DNA from: Solirubrobacteraceae bacterium
GTDB taxonomy: Bacteria; Actinomycetota; Thermoleophilia; Solirubrobacterales; Solirubrobacteraceae
Direction of reading: 5' to 3'
NCBI GenBank assembly: GCA_025935735.1
Contig: JAICUS010000043.1
Span: 1-18,768 of the forward strand
Length of the DNA stretch: 18,768 nt
Made by a program: the position numbers and the translations under genes. Shown here piece after piece: positions 1-7,332 of this stretch. The notes below the pieces were generated by a model. That model saw nothing but the letters and a program-made list of their open reading frames with translations. It searched no databases and was not told the origin of the DNA. The first letter of the stretch is position 1, and the number at the start of each line of letters is the position of its first letter.

Positions 1-61
1 CTGGGGCGCGGTCGCCGCCGTCTACACCCTGTCCGGCCGCATCCTGCGCTCGCTCGTATGA
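1..61 (+). CDS. C-terminal end of an unidentified protein (partial)
   Basis: The reading frame starting at base 2 is open from the window edge and ends in TGA at 59-61. Only the last 19 residues are visible: a mostly apolar stretch (WGAVAAVYTLSG) followed by a short basic tail (RILRSLV), compatible with the end of a membrane segment. The stop overlaps the ATG of the next gene (ATGA), so the two genes are almost certainly cotranscribed and translationally coupled. Given the operon it probably takes part in the same CDP-alcohol/glycopolymer pathway, but the fragment is too short for a family call. Confidence 0.55.
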   Translation, partial: WGAVAAVYTLSGRILRSLV

Positions 62-702
62 CCGCGATCGCCCTCAGACGCCCCGACTGGTCGCGCGCGC
101 TCGTCCTCTATCGCGACGACGGGCCGCTCGCCCGAGTGCTGGCCCGGCTCGGCTCCCGGCGGGTGCCCGCCCTGGCGCCGCTGCTCGCCGCCGCGGTCCC
201 GATGGCCGTGCTGCTGTGCGCGGACGGCGACGAGGCGCCGCGCGGGCTGGTCGCGGCCGCCGTCGCCTGGGCGGTGCTGGCCGGCGGCGTCTCGCGCGGC
301 TGCTCGCACGACTTCTCGCTCGCCTGGCTCGTCCCGCCGGCCATGCGCGCGCTCGAGTACGGCTCGGTGTTCGGCATCGCCGCGGCGACCTCTCCGGATA
401 CGCCGGAGGCGGCTTACGCGCTGGTGGCCGTCGTCGCGTTCCGCCACTACGACCTCGTGTACCGGCTCAAGCAGCGCGGCGAGGTGCCGCCGGCCTGGGT
501 GAACCGGGCCAGCGGCGGCTGGGACGGCCGGCTGGTCGTCGCCTGCCTGCTGATGCTGGCCGGGCTGCTGCCGGCCGCCATGTTCGCGCTCGCCGGGCTG
601 CTGGCGGTCCTGCTGGTGGGCGAGAGCGTGCACGGCTGGGTCCAGTTCGCCCACGCCGGCCACCGCGTCACCGAGGTCGAGGACGGGGAGGACGAGGGGT
701 GA
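58..702 (+). CDS. DUF5941-like multi-pass membrane protein
   Basis: This 214-residue protein has an N-terminal basic/aromatic part and several hydrophobic stretches (about residues 35-55, 64-80, 95-125, 155-190), so it should be an integral membrane protein. It resembles the actinobacterial DUF5941 domain, which I recall as often fused to a nucleotidyltransferase; here the nucleotidyltransferase is a separate gene immediately downstream, overlapping by GTGA. The stretch ASGGWDGR near residue 155 is polar and glycine-rich and may be a conserved loop. The start ATG overlaps the preceding stop. The biochemical role is unknown; its fixed partner genes suggest a membrane step in making a CDP-polyol-derived lipid or polymer. 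The family assignment is from memory of sequence features, not a search. Confidence 0.75.
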   Translation: MTAIALRRPDWSRALVLYRDDGPLARVLARLGSRRVPALAPLLAAAVPMAVLLCADGDEAPRGLVAAAVAWAVLAGGVSRGCSHDFSLAWLVPPAMRALEYGSVFGIAAATSPDTPEAAYALVAVVAFRHYDLVYRLKQRGEVPPAWVNRASGGWDGRLVVACLLMLAGLLPAAMFALAGLLAVLLVGESVHGWVQFAHAGHRVTEVEDGEDEG

Positions 703-1427
703 TCGGCCTCGTGCTGGCCGCGGGGAAGGGCGAGCGGCTGCGGCCGCTGACCGACGCGCTGCCCAAGACGCTGCTGCCGGTGGACGGCGACCGCACGATC
801 CTCGACGTCGTGCTGGCCAACTTCGCCGCCGTCGGGCTGGAGCGCGCCGTGATCGTCACCGGCTTCGCCGCCGGCCGGGTGGACGACCTGGCGCCGGAGC
901 TGGAGCGCCGCCACGGGCTGCGCATCGAGACGCTCTTCAACCCGAAGGCCGAGGAGTGGAACAACGCCTACTCGCTGTGGTGCGCGCGCGACCACCTCAC
1001 CGAGGGCGTGCTGCTGTCCAACGGCGACACCGTGCACCCGCCGTCGGTGGAGGAGGACGTGCTCGCGGCCCGCGGCGCCGGCGTCACGCTGGCCGTCGAC
1101 CGCCACAAGCCGCTCGGCGCCGAGGAGATGAAGGTCCACCTCTCGCCCGAGGGGCGGCTGGAGCGCATCAACAAGGCCCTGGACCCGGCGAGCGCCCACG
1201 GCGAGTACATCGGGATCACGCTGATCGAGCCGGCCGCCGCGGAGCCGCTGGCCGACGCGCTCGAGGCCACGTGGCGGCGCGATCCGGGCCTCTACTACGA
1301 GGACGGCTTCCAGGAGCTGGCCGACCGCGGCGGCGACGTCGGCGCGGCGGCGATTCGGCCGGTCGAGTGGGTCGAGGTGGACGACCACGCCGACCTTGCG
1401 CGGGCGCGCGCCATATGCCGCTCCTGA
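699..1427 (+). CDS. Sugar/polyol-phosphate nucleotidyltransferase (probable CTP-dependent)
   Basis: This 242-residue Rossmann-like nucleotidyltransferase has the N-terminal signature LAAGKGERLRPLT followed by PKTLLPV (residues 6-28), which binds the nucleotide triphosphate. NGD at 108-110 supplies the metal-binding Asp, and the C-terminal WVEVDDHADL (224-233) is typical of cytidylyltransferases such as phosphocholine or inositol-1-phosphate cytidylyltransferase. The size fits a stand-alone catalytic domain. It lies directly before a glycerol-1-phosphate dehydrogenase-like gene and a CDP-alcohol phosphotransferase, so the likely reaction is CTP + polyol phosphate to CDP-polyol + PPi in the cytosol. 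GTG at 699 is chosen because it overlaps the upstream TGA (GTGA) and puts the signature at the expected distance. The exact substrate cannot be read from the sequence; a thymidylyl- or uridylyltransferase is possible. Confidence 0.85.
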   Translation: MIGLVLAAGKGERLRPLTDALPKTLLPVDGDRTILDVVLANFAAVGLERAVIVTGFAAGRVDDLAPELERRHGLRIETLFNPKAEEWNNAYSLWCARDHLTEGVLLSNGDTVHPPSVEEDVLAARGAGVTLAVDRHKPLGAEEMKVHLSPEGRLERINKALDPASAHGEYIGITLIEPAAAEPLADALEATWRRDPGLYYEDGFQELADRGGDVGAAAIRPVEWVEVDDHADLARARAICRS

Positions 1428-2476
1428 CCCGGATGATCGGCGCGCCGCTGGCGGTGGAGATCGGCGCCGGCACGGTGTCCCGGCTGGCGCCGCTGCTGGC
1501 CGACCGGCGCATCTCCTCCGGCGGCCACGTCGCCGTGGTGGTCGGGCCCGGCCTGGGCGGCGAGCTGGCCGAGACGCTGCGCCCGCAGCTCTCCAACGCC
1601 GTGTTCAAGATGGTCGACGAGGGCTCGGTGCCGGCCGCGCTGGAGCTGGGCCGCGAGCTGCGCGCCGGCTTCTACGACGCGCTCGTGGGGATCGGCGGCG
1701 GGCGGACGCTCGACGTGGCCAAGCACGCCGCCTCGCTGAACGCGCTGCCGATGGTGTCGGTGGCCACGAGCCTGGCCCACGACGGGCTGGCCTCGCCGGT
1801 GGCCTCGCTGATCGAGGGCGGGCGCAAGGGCTCCTACGGGGTGCAGATGCCGATCGCGGTGGTGGTCGACCTCGACTACGTGCGCCGCTCCGAGCCGGAC
1901 CTGCGGCGCGGCGGGATCGGCGACGTGCTGAGCAACCTCTCGGCCGTGGCCGACTGGCGGCTGGCCGAGCACGACCGCGGCGAGGCGGTCGACGGGCTGG
2001 CCGCGACATTCGCCCAGACCGCCGCGCTGGCCGTCCTGCACCGCGACGACGGCATCGACGACGACCCGTTCCTGGCCGCGCTGGCCGAGGCGCTCGTGCT
2101 CTCCGGGCTGGCCATGGCCACGGCCGGGTCGAGCCGGCCGTGCTCGGGCGGCGAGCACGAGATCGTCCACGCCATCGACCACTTCTTCCCCGGCACGGCG
2201 AACCACGGCTGCCTGGTCGGCGTGGCGATGCTGTTCACCACGTCCCTGCGCGGCGAGCACGAGCTGCTGAGCCGGCTGGACGCCGCGCTGCGCCACCACG
2301 GGCTGCCGCGCACGCCGGCCGACCTCGGGCTCCAGGACGCGCAGTTCGTGCAGGCCGTGGTGCACGCGCCGGAGACGCGGCCGGACCGCTACACGGTGCT
2401 CGAGCGCCTGCACCTCGACGCCGCGGGCGCCCGGCGGGCGCTGCTGGAGCACCTGGACGCGCTGGGGGAGCGGTGA
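1415..2476 (+). CDS. sn-Glycerol-1-phosphate dehydrogenase-like, iron-type alcohol dehydrogenase superfamily
   Basis: This 353-residue protein has the layout of the glycerol-1-phosphate dehydrogenase/AraM branch of the iron-containing alcohol dehydrogenase and dehydroquinate synthase superfamily. GIGGGRTLDVAKHAA (92-106) is the NAD(P)-binding loop. Metal ligands expected in this family are visible as Asp170 (GIGDVLS), His248 (SGGEHEIVHAIDH) and His264 (NHGCLVG). The reaction would be reduction of dihydroxyacetone phosphate, or a related ketose phosphate, to a polyol 1-phosphate. The gene overlaps the nucleotidyltransferase by 13 nt and the CDP-alcohol phosphotransferase by GTGA, implying that its product is the alcohol that is cytidylated. 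No geranylgeranylglyceryl phosphate synthase (PcrB-like) partner is in the window, arguing against an archaeal-type ether lipid route here. The stereochemistry is inferred from family only. Confidence 0.85.
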   Translation: MPLLTRMIGAPLAVEIGAGTVSRLAPLLADRRISSGGHVAVVVGPGLGGELAETLRPQLSNAVFKMVDEGSVPAALELGRELRAGFYDALVGIGGGRTLDVAKHAASLNALPMVSVATSLAHDGLASPVASLIEGGRKGSYGVQMPIAVVVDLDYVRRSEPDLRRGGIGDVLSNLSAVADWRLAEHDRGEAVDGLAATFAQTAALAVLHRDDGIDDDPFLAALAEALVLSGLAMATAGSSRPCSGGEHEIVHAIDHFFPGTANHGCLVGVAMLFTTSLRGEHELLSRLDAALRHHGLPRTPADLGLQDAQFVQAVVHAPETRPDRYTVLERLHLDAAGARRALLEHLDALGER

Positions 2477-3252
2477 GCCGCACGCTCACCATGGCCGAGT
2501 TCCGCGCGGTCGTCCAGCCGCCGGGGCTGCTGGACCGCAACAGCGGCGAGCACTGGGCGGGCCGGCTCTACGTGCGCCGGTATTCGCCGTACCTGACCCG
2601 CGCGCTGGCCGACACGCCGGTCACGCCGAACGGCGTCACCTACGCGATGATCGTCGTCGGCCTGCTGGCCGCGGCCGCGCTCACGCTGGGCGGACTGGGC
2701 GGCGCGATCCTCGCGGCGGCGCTGATCCAGTGCCAGATCCTGTTCGACTGCTCCGACGGCGAGCTGGCCCGCTGGCGCCGCCAGAAGTCCACCGCCGGCG
2801 TCTACCTCGACCGCATCGGCCACTACCTGACCGAGGCGGCGCTGCCGATCGGCCTGGGCATCCGCGCGGACGGCGGCTGGGACGCGATGGGCACCTACAC
2901 GACGCTCGGCCTGCTCGTGGCGGTGCTCGTGCTGCTGGTGAAGTCCGAGACGGCGCTGGTGCACGTGGCCCGGGCGGAGGCCGGCCTGCCGCTGGTGCGC
3001 GACGCCGAGAGCGTGGCCGCCCCGCGCGCCTCGCTGCTGCGCCGGTTGCGTCGCGCGGCCGGCCGGGCGCCGTTCTTCCGCGCGTTCGTGGCCATCGAGT
3101 TCACGCTGCTGGCCCTGGCCGCGGCGGTCGCCGACGCGATCGCCGGCGGCCTCTCGGTCACCCGCGGCCTCGTCTGGGCGCTCGTCCCGATCGCCGCGAT
3201 CACCGCGGCCGGCCACCTGCTGGCCATCCTCACCTCCGATCGATTGCGATGA
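2473..3252 (+). CDS. CDP-alcohol phosphatidyltransferase family protein with substituted catalytic motif
   Basis: This 259-residue integral membrane enzyme has TPNGVT at 51-56 ahead of the first helices, as is usual in the family. The signature D-xx-DG-xx-AR-x8-G-x3-D-x3-D is present as D92, D95-G96, A99-R100, G109 and D113, but the last position, normally the Asp taken to be the catalytic base, is His117 (LDRIGHY). The spacing is otherwise perfect, so this is a real substitution and not a frameshift. The enzyme should displace CMP from a CDP-polyol made by the two upstream enzymes and join the polyol phosphate to a membrane acceptor. GTG at 2473 overlaps the upstream stop (GTGA); ATG at 2491 is an alternative. 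Its own stop overlaps the next ATG. Acceptor and product are unknown. Confidence 0.87.
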   Translation: MSRTLTMAEFRAVVQPPGLLDRNSGEHWAGRLYVRRYSPYLTRALADTPVTPNGVTYAMIVVGLLAAAALTLGGLGGAILAAALIQCQILFDCSDGELARWRRQKSTAGVYLDRIGHYLTEAALPIGLGIRADGGWDAMGTYTTLGLLVAVLVLLVKSETALVHVARAEAGLPLVRDAESVAAPRASLLRRLRRAAGRAPFFRAFVAIEFTLLALAAAVADAIAGGLSVTRGLVWALVPIAAITAAGHLLAILTSDRLR

Positions 3253-4106
3253 CGCCGCGCTTCGGCTGCGTCGTGCTCAGCGCGGGGCGCTCGGCCGAGG
3301 ACCTCGCGCGCGCGCTCGCCTCGCTCCAGGCCCAGGAGGGCGTCCAAGCGGACGTGGTGGTCGTGGGCAACGGCTGGGAGCCGGCCGGCCTGCCGCCCGG
3401 GATCCGCCATGTATACCTCCGGGATCCCGTCGGCATCCCGGCGGGACGCAACGCGGGCGTGCCGCAGGTCGAAGGCGAGCTGCTGTTCTTCCTCGACGAC
3501 GACGCGTCGCTGGCCGAGCCGGACGCGCTCGCGCGGGTGACCGAGCAGTTGCACGGCGACGTCGGGGCCGTGCAGCTGCGCGTCGACCCGCTCGCCGGCG
3601 GCCCGCCGCTGCGCGAGTGGGTCCCCCGCCTGGGCGCGCGCGACCGCACGCGCAGCGGCGACGTGACCGCGCTGTGGGAGGGCGCCGTCGCCATGCCGCG
3701 CGCGGTGTTCGAGCAGGTGGGCGGCTGGCCGGGCGAGTTCCGGTTCGTCCACGAGGGCGTCGACCTCGCCTGGCGCGTGCTCGACGCCGGTTACCGCGTG
3801 CGCTACGCCGGCGACATCGCGGTCCTGCACCCGCCCGCGCGGGCCACGGTCCGCCACGGCTACTCGCTCTACTACGGCGCCCGCAACCGCGTCCTGCTCG
3901 CCCGCCGCCACCTGCCGCTCCCGCTGGCCGCGCTCTACATCGCGAGCTTCATGGCGCGCACGGCGCCGCGGTTACGCTCTGTTACGGCCGCCCGGGCGGC
4001 GCTGCGCGGCTATCGCGACGGCTTCGCCATGCCCGCGGAGCGGCGCCCGCTGCACGCCCGCACGCTGTGGCGCATGACCCGCGCCGGCCGCCCCCCGATC
4101 CTCTAA
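3249..4106 (+). CDS. Family 2 glycosyltransferase
   Basis: This 285-residue GT-A protein is of the rhamnosyl/galactofuranosyl-transferase-like GT2 group. The N-terminal strand FGCVVLSAGR starts the nucleotide-binding fold. GIPAGRNAGV (62-71) is the usual loop before the metal site, FFLDDDASL (80-88) carries the DxD-type motif, and VHEGVDLAWR (167-176) stands where the catalytic acidic (E/D)D motif occurs in the family. The C-terminal third contains an apolar segment (LPLPLAALYIASFMA, about 226-240) and a basic tail, suggesting membrane association. ATG overlaps the preceding stop (ATGA), making it the last tightly coupled member of the CDP-alcohol operon; 28 nt separate it from the exporter genes. 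Donor sugar and acceptor cannot be determined. Confidence 0.88.
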   Translation: MTPRFGCVVLSAGRSAEDLARALASLQAQEGVQADVVVVGNGWEPAGLPPGIRHVYLRDPVGIPAGRNAGVPQVEGELLFFLDDDASLAEPDALARVTEQLHGDVGAVQLRVDPLAGGPPLREWVPRLGARDRTRSGDVTALWEGAVAMPRAVFEQVGGWPGEFRFVHEGVDLAWRVLDAGYRVRYAGDIAVLHPPARATVRHGYSLYYGARNRVLLARRHLPLPLAALYIASFMARTAPRLRSVTAARAALRGYRDGFAMPAERRPLHARTLWRMTRAGRPPIL

Positions 4107-4117
4107 TGGGACCGCAG

Positions 4118-4123
4118 TAGCCT
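4118..4123 (+). promoter_or_regulatory. Putative -10 box (TAGCCT) of the ABC exporter pair
   Basis: TAGCCT fits TANNNT and lies 11 nt before the ATG at 4135, leaving a very short leader. It repeats the pattern seen before other genes here, with slightly wider spacing. No convincing -35 element is seen. The exporter pair may thus have its own promoter besides readthrough from the upstream operon. Confidence 0.35.
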
Positions 4124-4134
4124 GAGAGCCCGCG

Positions 4135-5007
4135 ATGACGCCGACGGACACCACCGACGCCACGGTAGAGCGGAGCCTGTCGACCCAGCGGCACGTGCAC
4201 GAGCCGCACCGGATCGGCCTACCGCCGCTCGGCCCGTACCTGCACGCGCTGTGGCAGCGCCGCGAGTTCGCCTACGAGCTGGCCCGCACGAAGCTGCGCG
4301 CGCAGAACTACGACACGGTGTTCGGGCAGGCCTGGCTGCTGCTGAACCCGGTGCTGCTGGCCGGCGTCTACTTCGTGCTGGTCGACATCATCCGCCACGG
4401 CCACCACCCGCCGCACTTCTTCGCCCGGCTGATGGCGGCGCTGTTCGCCTACAACCTGGTCGCGGACTCGATCCGCCAGGGCGCGAAGTCGGTGGTCAAG
4501 GGCGGCAAGCTCATCCTCAACACCGCCTTCCCCCGGGTGCTGCTGCCGCTCTCGTCGGTCATCACCGGCTTCATCCGCTTCCTGCCGACGCTGGGCATCT
4601 ACGCCGTCGTCCACATCGCCTCGGGGCTGCCGATCGGCCTCGTCACGCTGTGGGTGATCCCGCTCGTGGCGCTGTTCACGCTGCTGGCCACCGGCCTGGC
4701 GATCCTGGTGGCCGCGGCACAGGTCTACTTCCGCGACCTGTCGAGCTTCCTGCCCTACCTGCTGCGGATGTGGATGTACGTCTCGCCGGTGCTGTGGAGC
4801 GCCGCCGAGGTCCCGCACGGCTACAAGTGGCTGCTGAAGGCCAACCCGATCGCGCCGCTGCTGGACGCCTGGAACCAGGTCCTGCACCAGGGCCGCCCGC
4901 CGACGTGGCACGAGCTGGTGCTGGGCGCCGCCTGGTCGGTGGCGTTCCTGGTCATCGGCAGCGCGTTCTTCATGTCCCGGGAGCGTGAGTTTGCCGTCCG
5001 TCTCTAG
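4135..5007 (+). CDS. ABC-2 type exporter permease, Wzm/TagG-like
   Basis: This 290-residue protein has a polar N-terminal tail of about 30 residues, then six likely membrane helices typical of polysaccharide and teichoic acid exporters (O-antigen Wzm, TagG). FAYELARTKLRAQNYDTVFG, just before the first helix, is the usual amphipathic entry of this family. A YFRDLSSFLPYLLRMWMYVS-type segment near residues 200-220 and SPVLWS shortly after are also characteristic. It would pair with the ATPase encoded next, whose start lies 23 nt inside this gene, so the two are translationally coupled. The likely substrate is a lipid-linked glycopolymer made by the upstream genes; this is inferred from position. 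ATG is preferred because the N-terminal length suits the family and a -10 box lies just upstream. Confidence 0.9.
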   Translation: MTPTDTTDATVERSLSTQRHVHEPHRIGLPPLGPYLHALWQRREFAYELARTKLRAQNYDTVFGQAWLLLNPVLLAGVYFVLVDIIRHGHHPPHFFARLMAALFAYNLVADSIRQGAKSVVKGGKLILNTAFPRVLLPLSSVITGFIRFLPTLGIYAVVHIASGLPIGLVTLWVIPLVALFTLLATGLAILVAAAQVYFRDLSSFLPYLLRMWMYVSPVLWSAAEVPHGYKWLLKANPIAPLLDAWNQVLHQGRPPTWHELVLGAAWSVAFLVIGSAFFMSREREFAVRL

Positions 5008-5773
5008 CGCCGTCTCGATCCAGGTCGAGGACCTCTCGGTCACCTACCGCACGTCGCTGGAGCGCAAGCCGACGCTGCGCGGCACGCTCGTGCGGCTGGG
5101 CCGGCGCGAGCGGGTGATCCGGGAGATCGAGGCCGTCCGCCACGTCTCCTTCGAGGTCCGCCACGGCTCGGTGCTGGGCGTGGTCGGCGCCAACGGCGCG
5201 GGCAAGTCGACGCTGCTGCGCACGATCGCCGGCATCCTGCCGCCCACACAGGGCCGCGTGACCGTGCACGGCCAGGTCAGCACGCTGCTGGCGCTCGGCG
5301 TGGGCTTCAACTCCGATCTCACCGGCGCCGAGAACGTGATCCTGGGCGGGCTGGCCGCCGGCCTCAAGCGCGAGCAGCTGCACGCCAAGTACGACGAGAT
5401 CGTCGAGTTCGCGGAGCTCGAGGAGTTCATGGACATGCCCATGCGCACCTACTCGAGCGGCATGTACGGCCGGCTGGCGTTCTCCGTGGCCGTGAACATG
5501 GACCCGGACATCCTGCTGATCGACGAGGCGCTCTCGGTCGGCGACGCCCGCTTCCGCCGCAAGTCGTTCGACAAGATGCGCGAGCTGTGCGAGCAGGCCC
5601 GCACGATCGTCCTGGTCAGCCACTCCATGGGCTCCATCCAGGACCTGTGCCACGAGGCCGTCTGGATGCACAAGGGCGAGCTGCGCAAGTGGGGCGAGGC
5701 CGAAGAGGTGGTCGACGCCTACACGAGCTTCCTCGAGGTGGGCGAGGACGCGCTCACGATGGAGGACGTCTGA
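4985..5773 (+). CDS. ABC exporter ATPase, short Wzt/TagH-like
   Basis: This 262-residue ATPase shows every expected motif: Walker A GANGAGKST (68-76), signature YSSGM (156-160), Walker B ILLIDE (176-181) and the H-loop His213 (VSHS). The sequence around LLALGVGFNSDLTGAEN (101-117) and the unusual YSSGMYGRLAFSVA context are characteristic of the polysaccharide-exporter ATPases (Wzt, TagH, RfbE). The protein stops soon after the ATPase fold, so it lacks the C-terminal carbohydrate-binding domain that some Wzt proteins use to recognise modified chain ends; export is therefore probably of the general, not chain-end-gated, type. GTG at 4985 lies inside the permease gene. The 3' end overlaps the convergent gene by 20 bp with no room for a classical terminator. 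Confidence 0.93.
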   Translation: MSLPSVSSAVSIQVEDLSVTYRTSLERKPTLRGTLVRLGRRERVIREIEAVRHVSFEVRHGSVLGVVGANGAGKSTLLRTIAGILPPTQGRVTVHGQVSTLLALGVGFNSDLTGAENVILGGLAAGLKREQLHAKYDEIVEFAELEEFMDMPMRTYSSGMYGRLAFSVAVNMDPDILLIDEALSVGDARFRRKSFDKMRELCEQARTIVLVSHSMGSIQDLCHEAVWMHKGELRKWGEAEEVVDAYTSFLEVGEDALTMEDV

Positions 5774-7250
5774 GCACGCAGCCCGGCGCGGCGTAGAGCC
5801 GGTAGCTGCGGTCCTGATAGAGCGTGCGCCAACCGGGCGGGCGCTGCGCGGTGCGGTGCGGGAACGCGCGGCCGTAGAAGCTCGTGGCGATCCGCGACCG
5901 GCGCGGGACGACGAGCAGCCGGCCGAGCGGGCTGAGGTGGTTCTCGATCGTGCCCACCGACCCGGGGTCGCCGCCGAGCCAGAAGCGCAGGTAGGGGATC
6001 GGCCGGTGGTCGGCGGTGGCCAGCGGCCCGCACGCCGCGAACGCCGCGCGGGTCACCGGCGCGCGGGCGAGCTGCTCGAGGTCGCCGTAGAGCTTGCCGT
6101 TGCGGGCCATGTGCTTGTGCAGGTCGCGCAGCATCCCGGCGTGCCAGGGGATGAACACGACCGACAGCGCGAGCGAGGCCATCCCGACGACCTTCCAGCG
6201 GGCGCGCTCGCGGCCCGGCGGGAGCATGAGGAAGCCGGCCACGGCCAGGCCGTAGAAGACGCTGAGCAGCTCGGCCGGCGTGCGCAGGTAGCGGCCGATC
6301 AGCGGCAGGCCGAAGATCGGGCCGGCGACGAAGATCGCGGTCAGGGTCGCCGCCGCGGCGATCGGCAGCCAGGCGCGCTTGAGCCGGTGGACGTAGGCGA
6401 AGGCGAACCCGATCGGGATGCCCACCACGAGCGGCTCGCGCACGATGTAGCCGAAGTACTGCAGCGTCCAGTACGGCGCCTGCCAGATGTGCCGGCGGCG
6501 GCCGTTGGCCACGGCGAGGTCGGCCGTCCCGTGCAGCGAGTGCAGCGGGTCGCCGGTGACGATCAGGTCGGTCAGCGCCCAGATGACCGGCGCGGCGGCG
6601 GCGATGGCGACCAGCGCCGCGCGCCGCCGGGTGTCGCTCGCCCGCCAGTTCCACAGCAGGTTGACGCTGGACAGCAGCCAGGCCTCGGGCCGCAGCAGCC
6701 CGGCGACCGCCAGCAGCACCGCCGCCTTGTAGCCGGTCCGCGGGCGCCGCGCCTCCACCAGCGCCGCGCCGAGCACGAGCGCGGCGAAGCCGACGTCCTG
6801 GTAGGCGAGCACGGCGTCTCGCTGCAGCGCCGGCCGGGTGAACACCACGACGGCGGCCACGATGCCCACCCAGCGGTGGAAGAGCTGCTCGCCGAGCCGG
6901 TAGACGAGCCACACGCACGCGCCGAAGAGCAGCAGCATGATCCACGTCACGACCGTGTCCGCGTGGTCGCCGAACGGCAGCGCGAGCGAGCTGAGCGCCG
7001 TGGCCAGCGGGTGCGGCGTGGAGGCGAAGTCGGCCAGGTACTCGGGCTTGAAGCCCCGCCAGGCGTCGCGCGCCCACAGCAGCGCGTAGCGCGCGTCGTA
7101 GTTGAGGAACCACGGCGCGTAGACCAGCTTGAGCACGACGGCGACGGCGGCGATCGTCGCCACCGCGGGCGCCGCGCGCCGCACGGCGCCCACGGCGTCC
7201 GAGCGCGGGGCCGCGGCCGGCGCCGCCGCCGTGGACGTGCCGGAGGCCAT
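5754..7250 (-). CDS. Multi-pass membrane protein, probable GT-C fold glycosyltransferase
   Basis: This 498-residue protein has about ten hydrophobic segments between residues 28 and 370 and a soluble C-terminal part of about 120 residues. The first membrane helix is followed by an acidic, aromatic loop (NYDARYALLWARD, 50-62), where GT-C enzymes that use polyprenyl-phosphate sugars carry their catalytic Asp. A later GLLRPEAW motif is common in such proteins. I therefore think it transfers a sugar from a lipid carrier on the outer face of the membrane, but no specific subfamily is recognised and a non-enzymatic role is possible. It is transcribed against its neighbours: its 3' end overlaps the exporter ATPase gene by 20 bp, and it diverges from the c-di-GMP gene. 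ATG at 7250 follows a TATCGT box by 9 nt. Confidence 0.75.
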   Translation of the reverse strand: MASGTSTAAAPAAAPRSDAVGAVRRAAPAVATIAAVAVVLKLVYAPWFLNYDARYALLWARDAWRGFKPEYLADFASTPHPLATALSSLALPFGDHADTVVTWIMLLLFGACVWLVYRLGEQLFHRWVGIVAAVVVFTRPALQRDAVLAYQDVGFAALVLGAALVEARRPRTGYKAAVLLAVAGLLRPEAWLLSSVNLLWNWRASDTRRRAALVAIAAAAPVIWALTDLIVTGDPLHSLHGTADLAVANGRRRHIWQAPYWTLQYFGYIVREPLVVGIPIGFAFAYVHRLKRAWLPIAAAATLTAIFVAGPIFGLPLIGRYLRTPAELLSVFYGLAVAGFLMLPPGRERARWKVVGMASLALSVVFIPWHAGMLRDLHKHMARNGKLYGDLEQLARAPVTRAAFAACGPLATADHRPIPYLRFWLGGDPGSVGTIENHLSPLGRLLVVPRRSRIATSFYGRAFPHRTAQRPPGWRTLYQDRSYRLYAAPGCVLRRPPS

Positions 7251-7259
7251 GGGGCCGCC

Positions 7260-7265
7260 ACGATA
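7260..7265 (-). promoter_or_regulatory. Putative -10 box (TATCGT, minus strand)
   Basis: Read on the minus strand, TATCGT fits TANNNT and ends 9 nt before the ATG at 7250, so the transcript would be nearly leaderless. No clear -35 element. Confidence 0.35.
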
Positions 7266-7306
7266 GCGGCGCGCTCCCGAGCCACCCGGCGCAACTGGAG
7301 ATCCAT

Positions 7307-7326
7307 CCGGTAGCGCCGATTACCGG
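7307..7326. promoter_or_regulatory. Inverted repeat upstream of the c-di-GMP gene
   Basis: CCGGTA and TACCGG form a perfect 6-bp dyad with an 8-nt spacer, ending 6 nt before the ATG at 7333 in the 82-bp divergent spacer. It could be an operator or an RNA hairpin that hides the start region; no TANNNT box with the usual spacing serves this gene. TACCGG itself is a weak -10 candidate. Confidence 0.3.
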
Positions 7327-7332
7327 GCGAAG

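Noticed and set aside
447..1388. Antisense frame over the nucleotidyltransferase gene.
   Set aside because: Shadow of the GC-rich sense gene; no recognisable motif.
3966..3990. GTTACG direct repeats as a possible site within the glycosyltransferase gene.
   Set aside because: Two short copies inside a good coding frame with no dyad or promoter context; likely chance.
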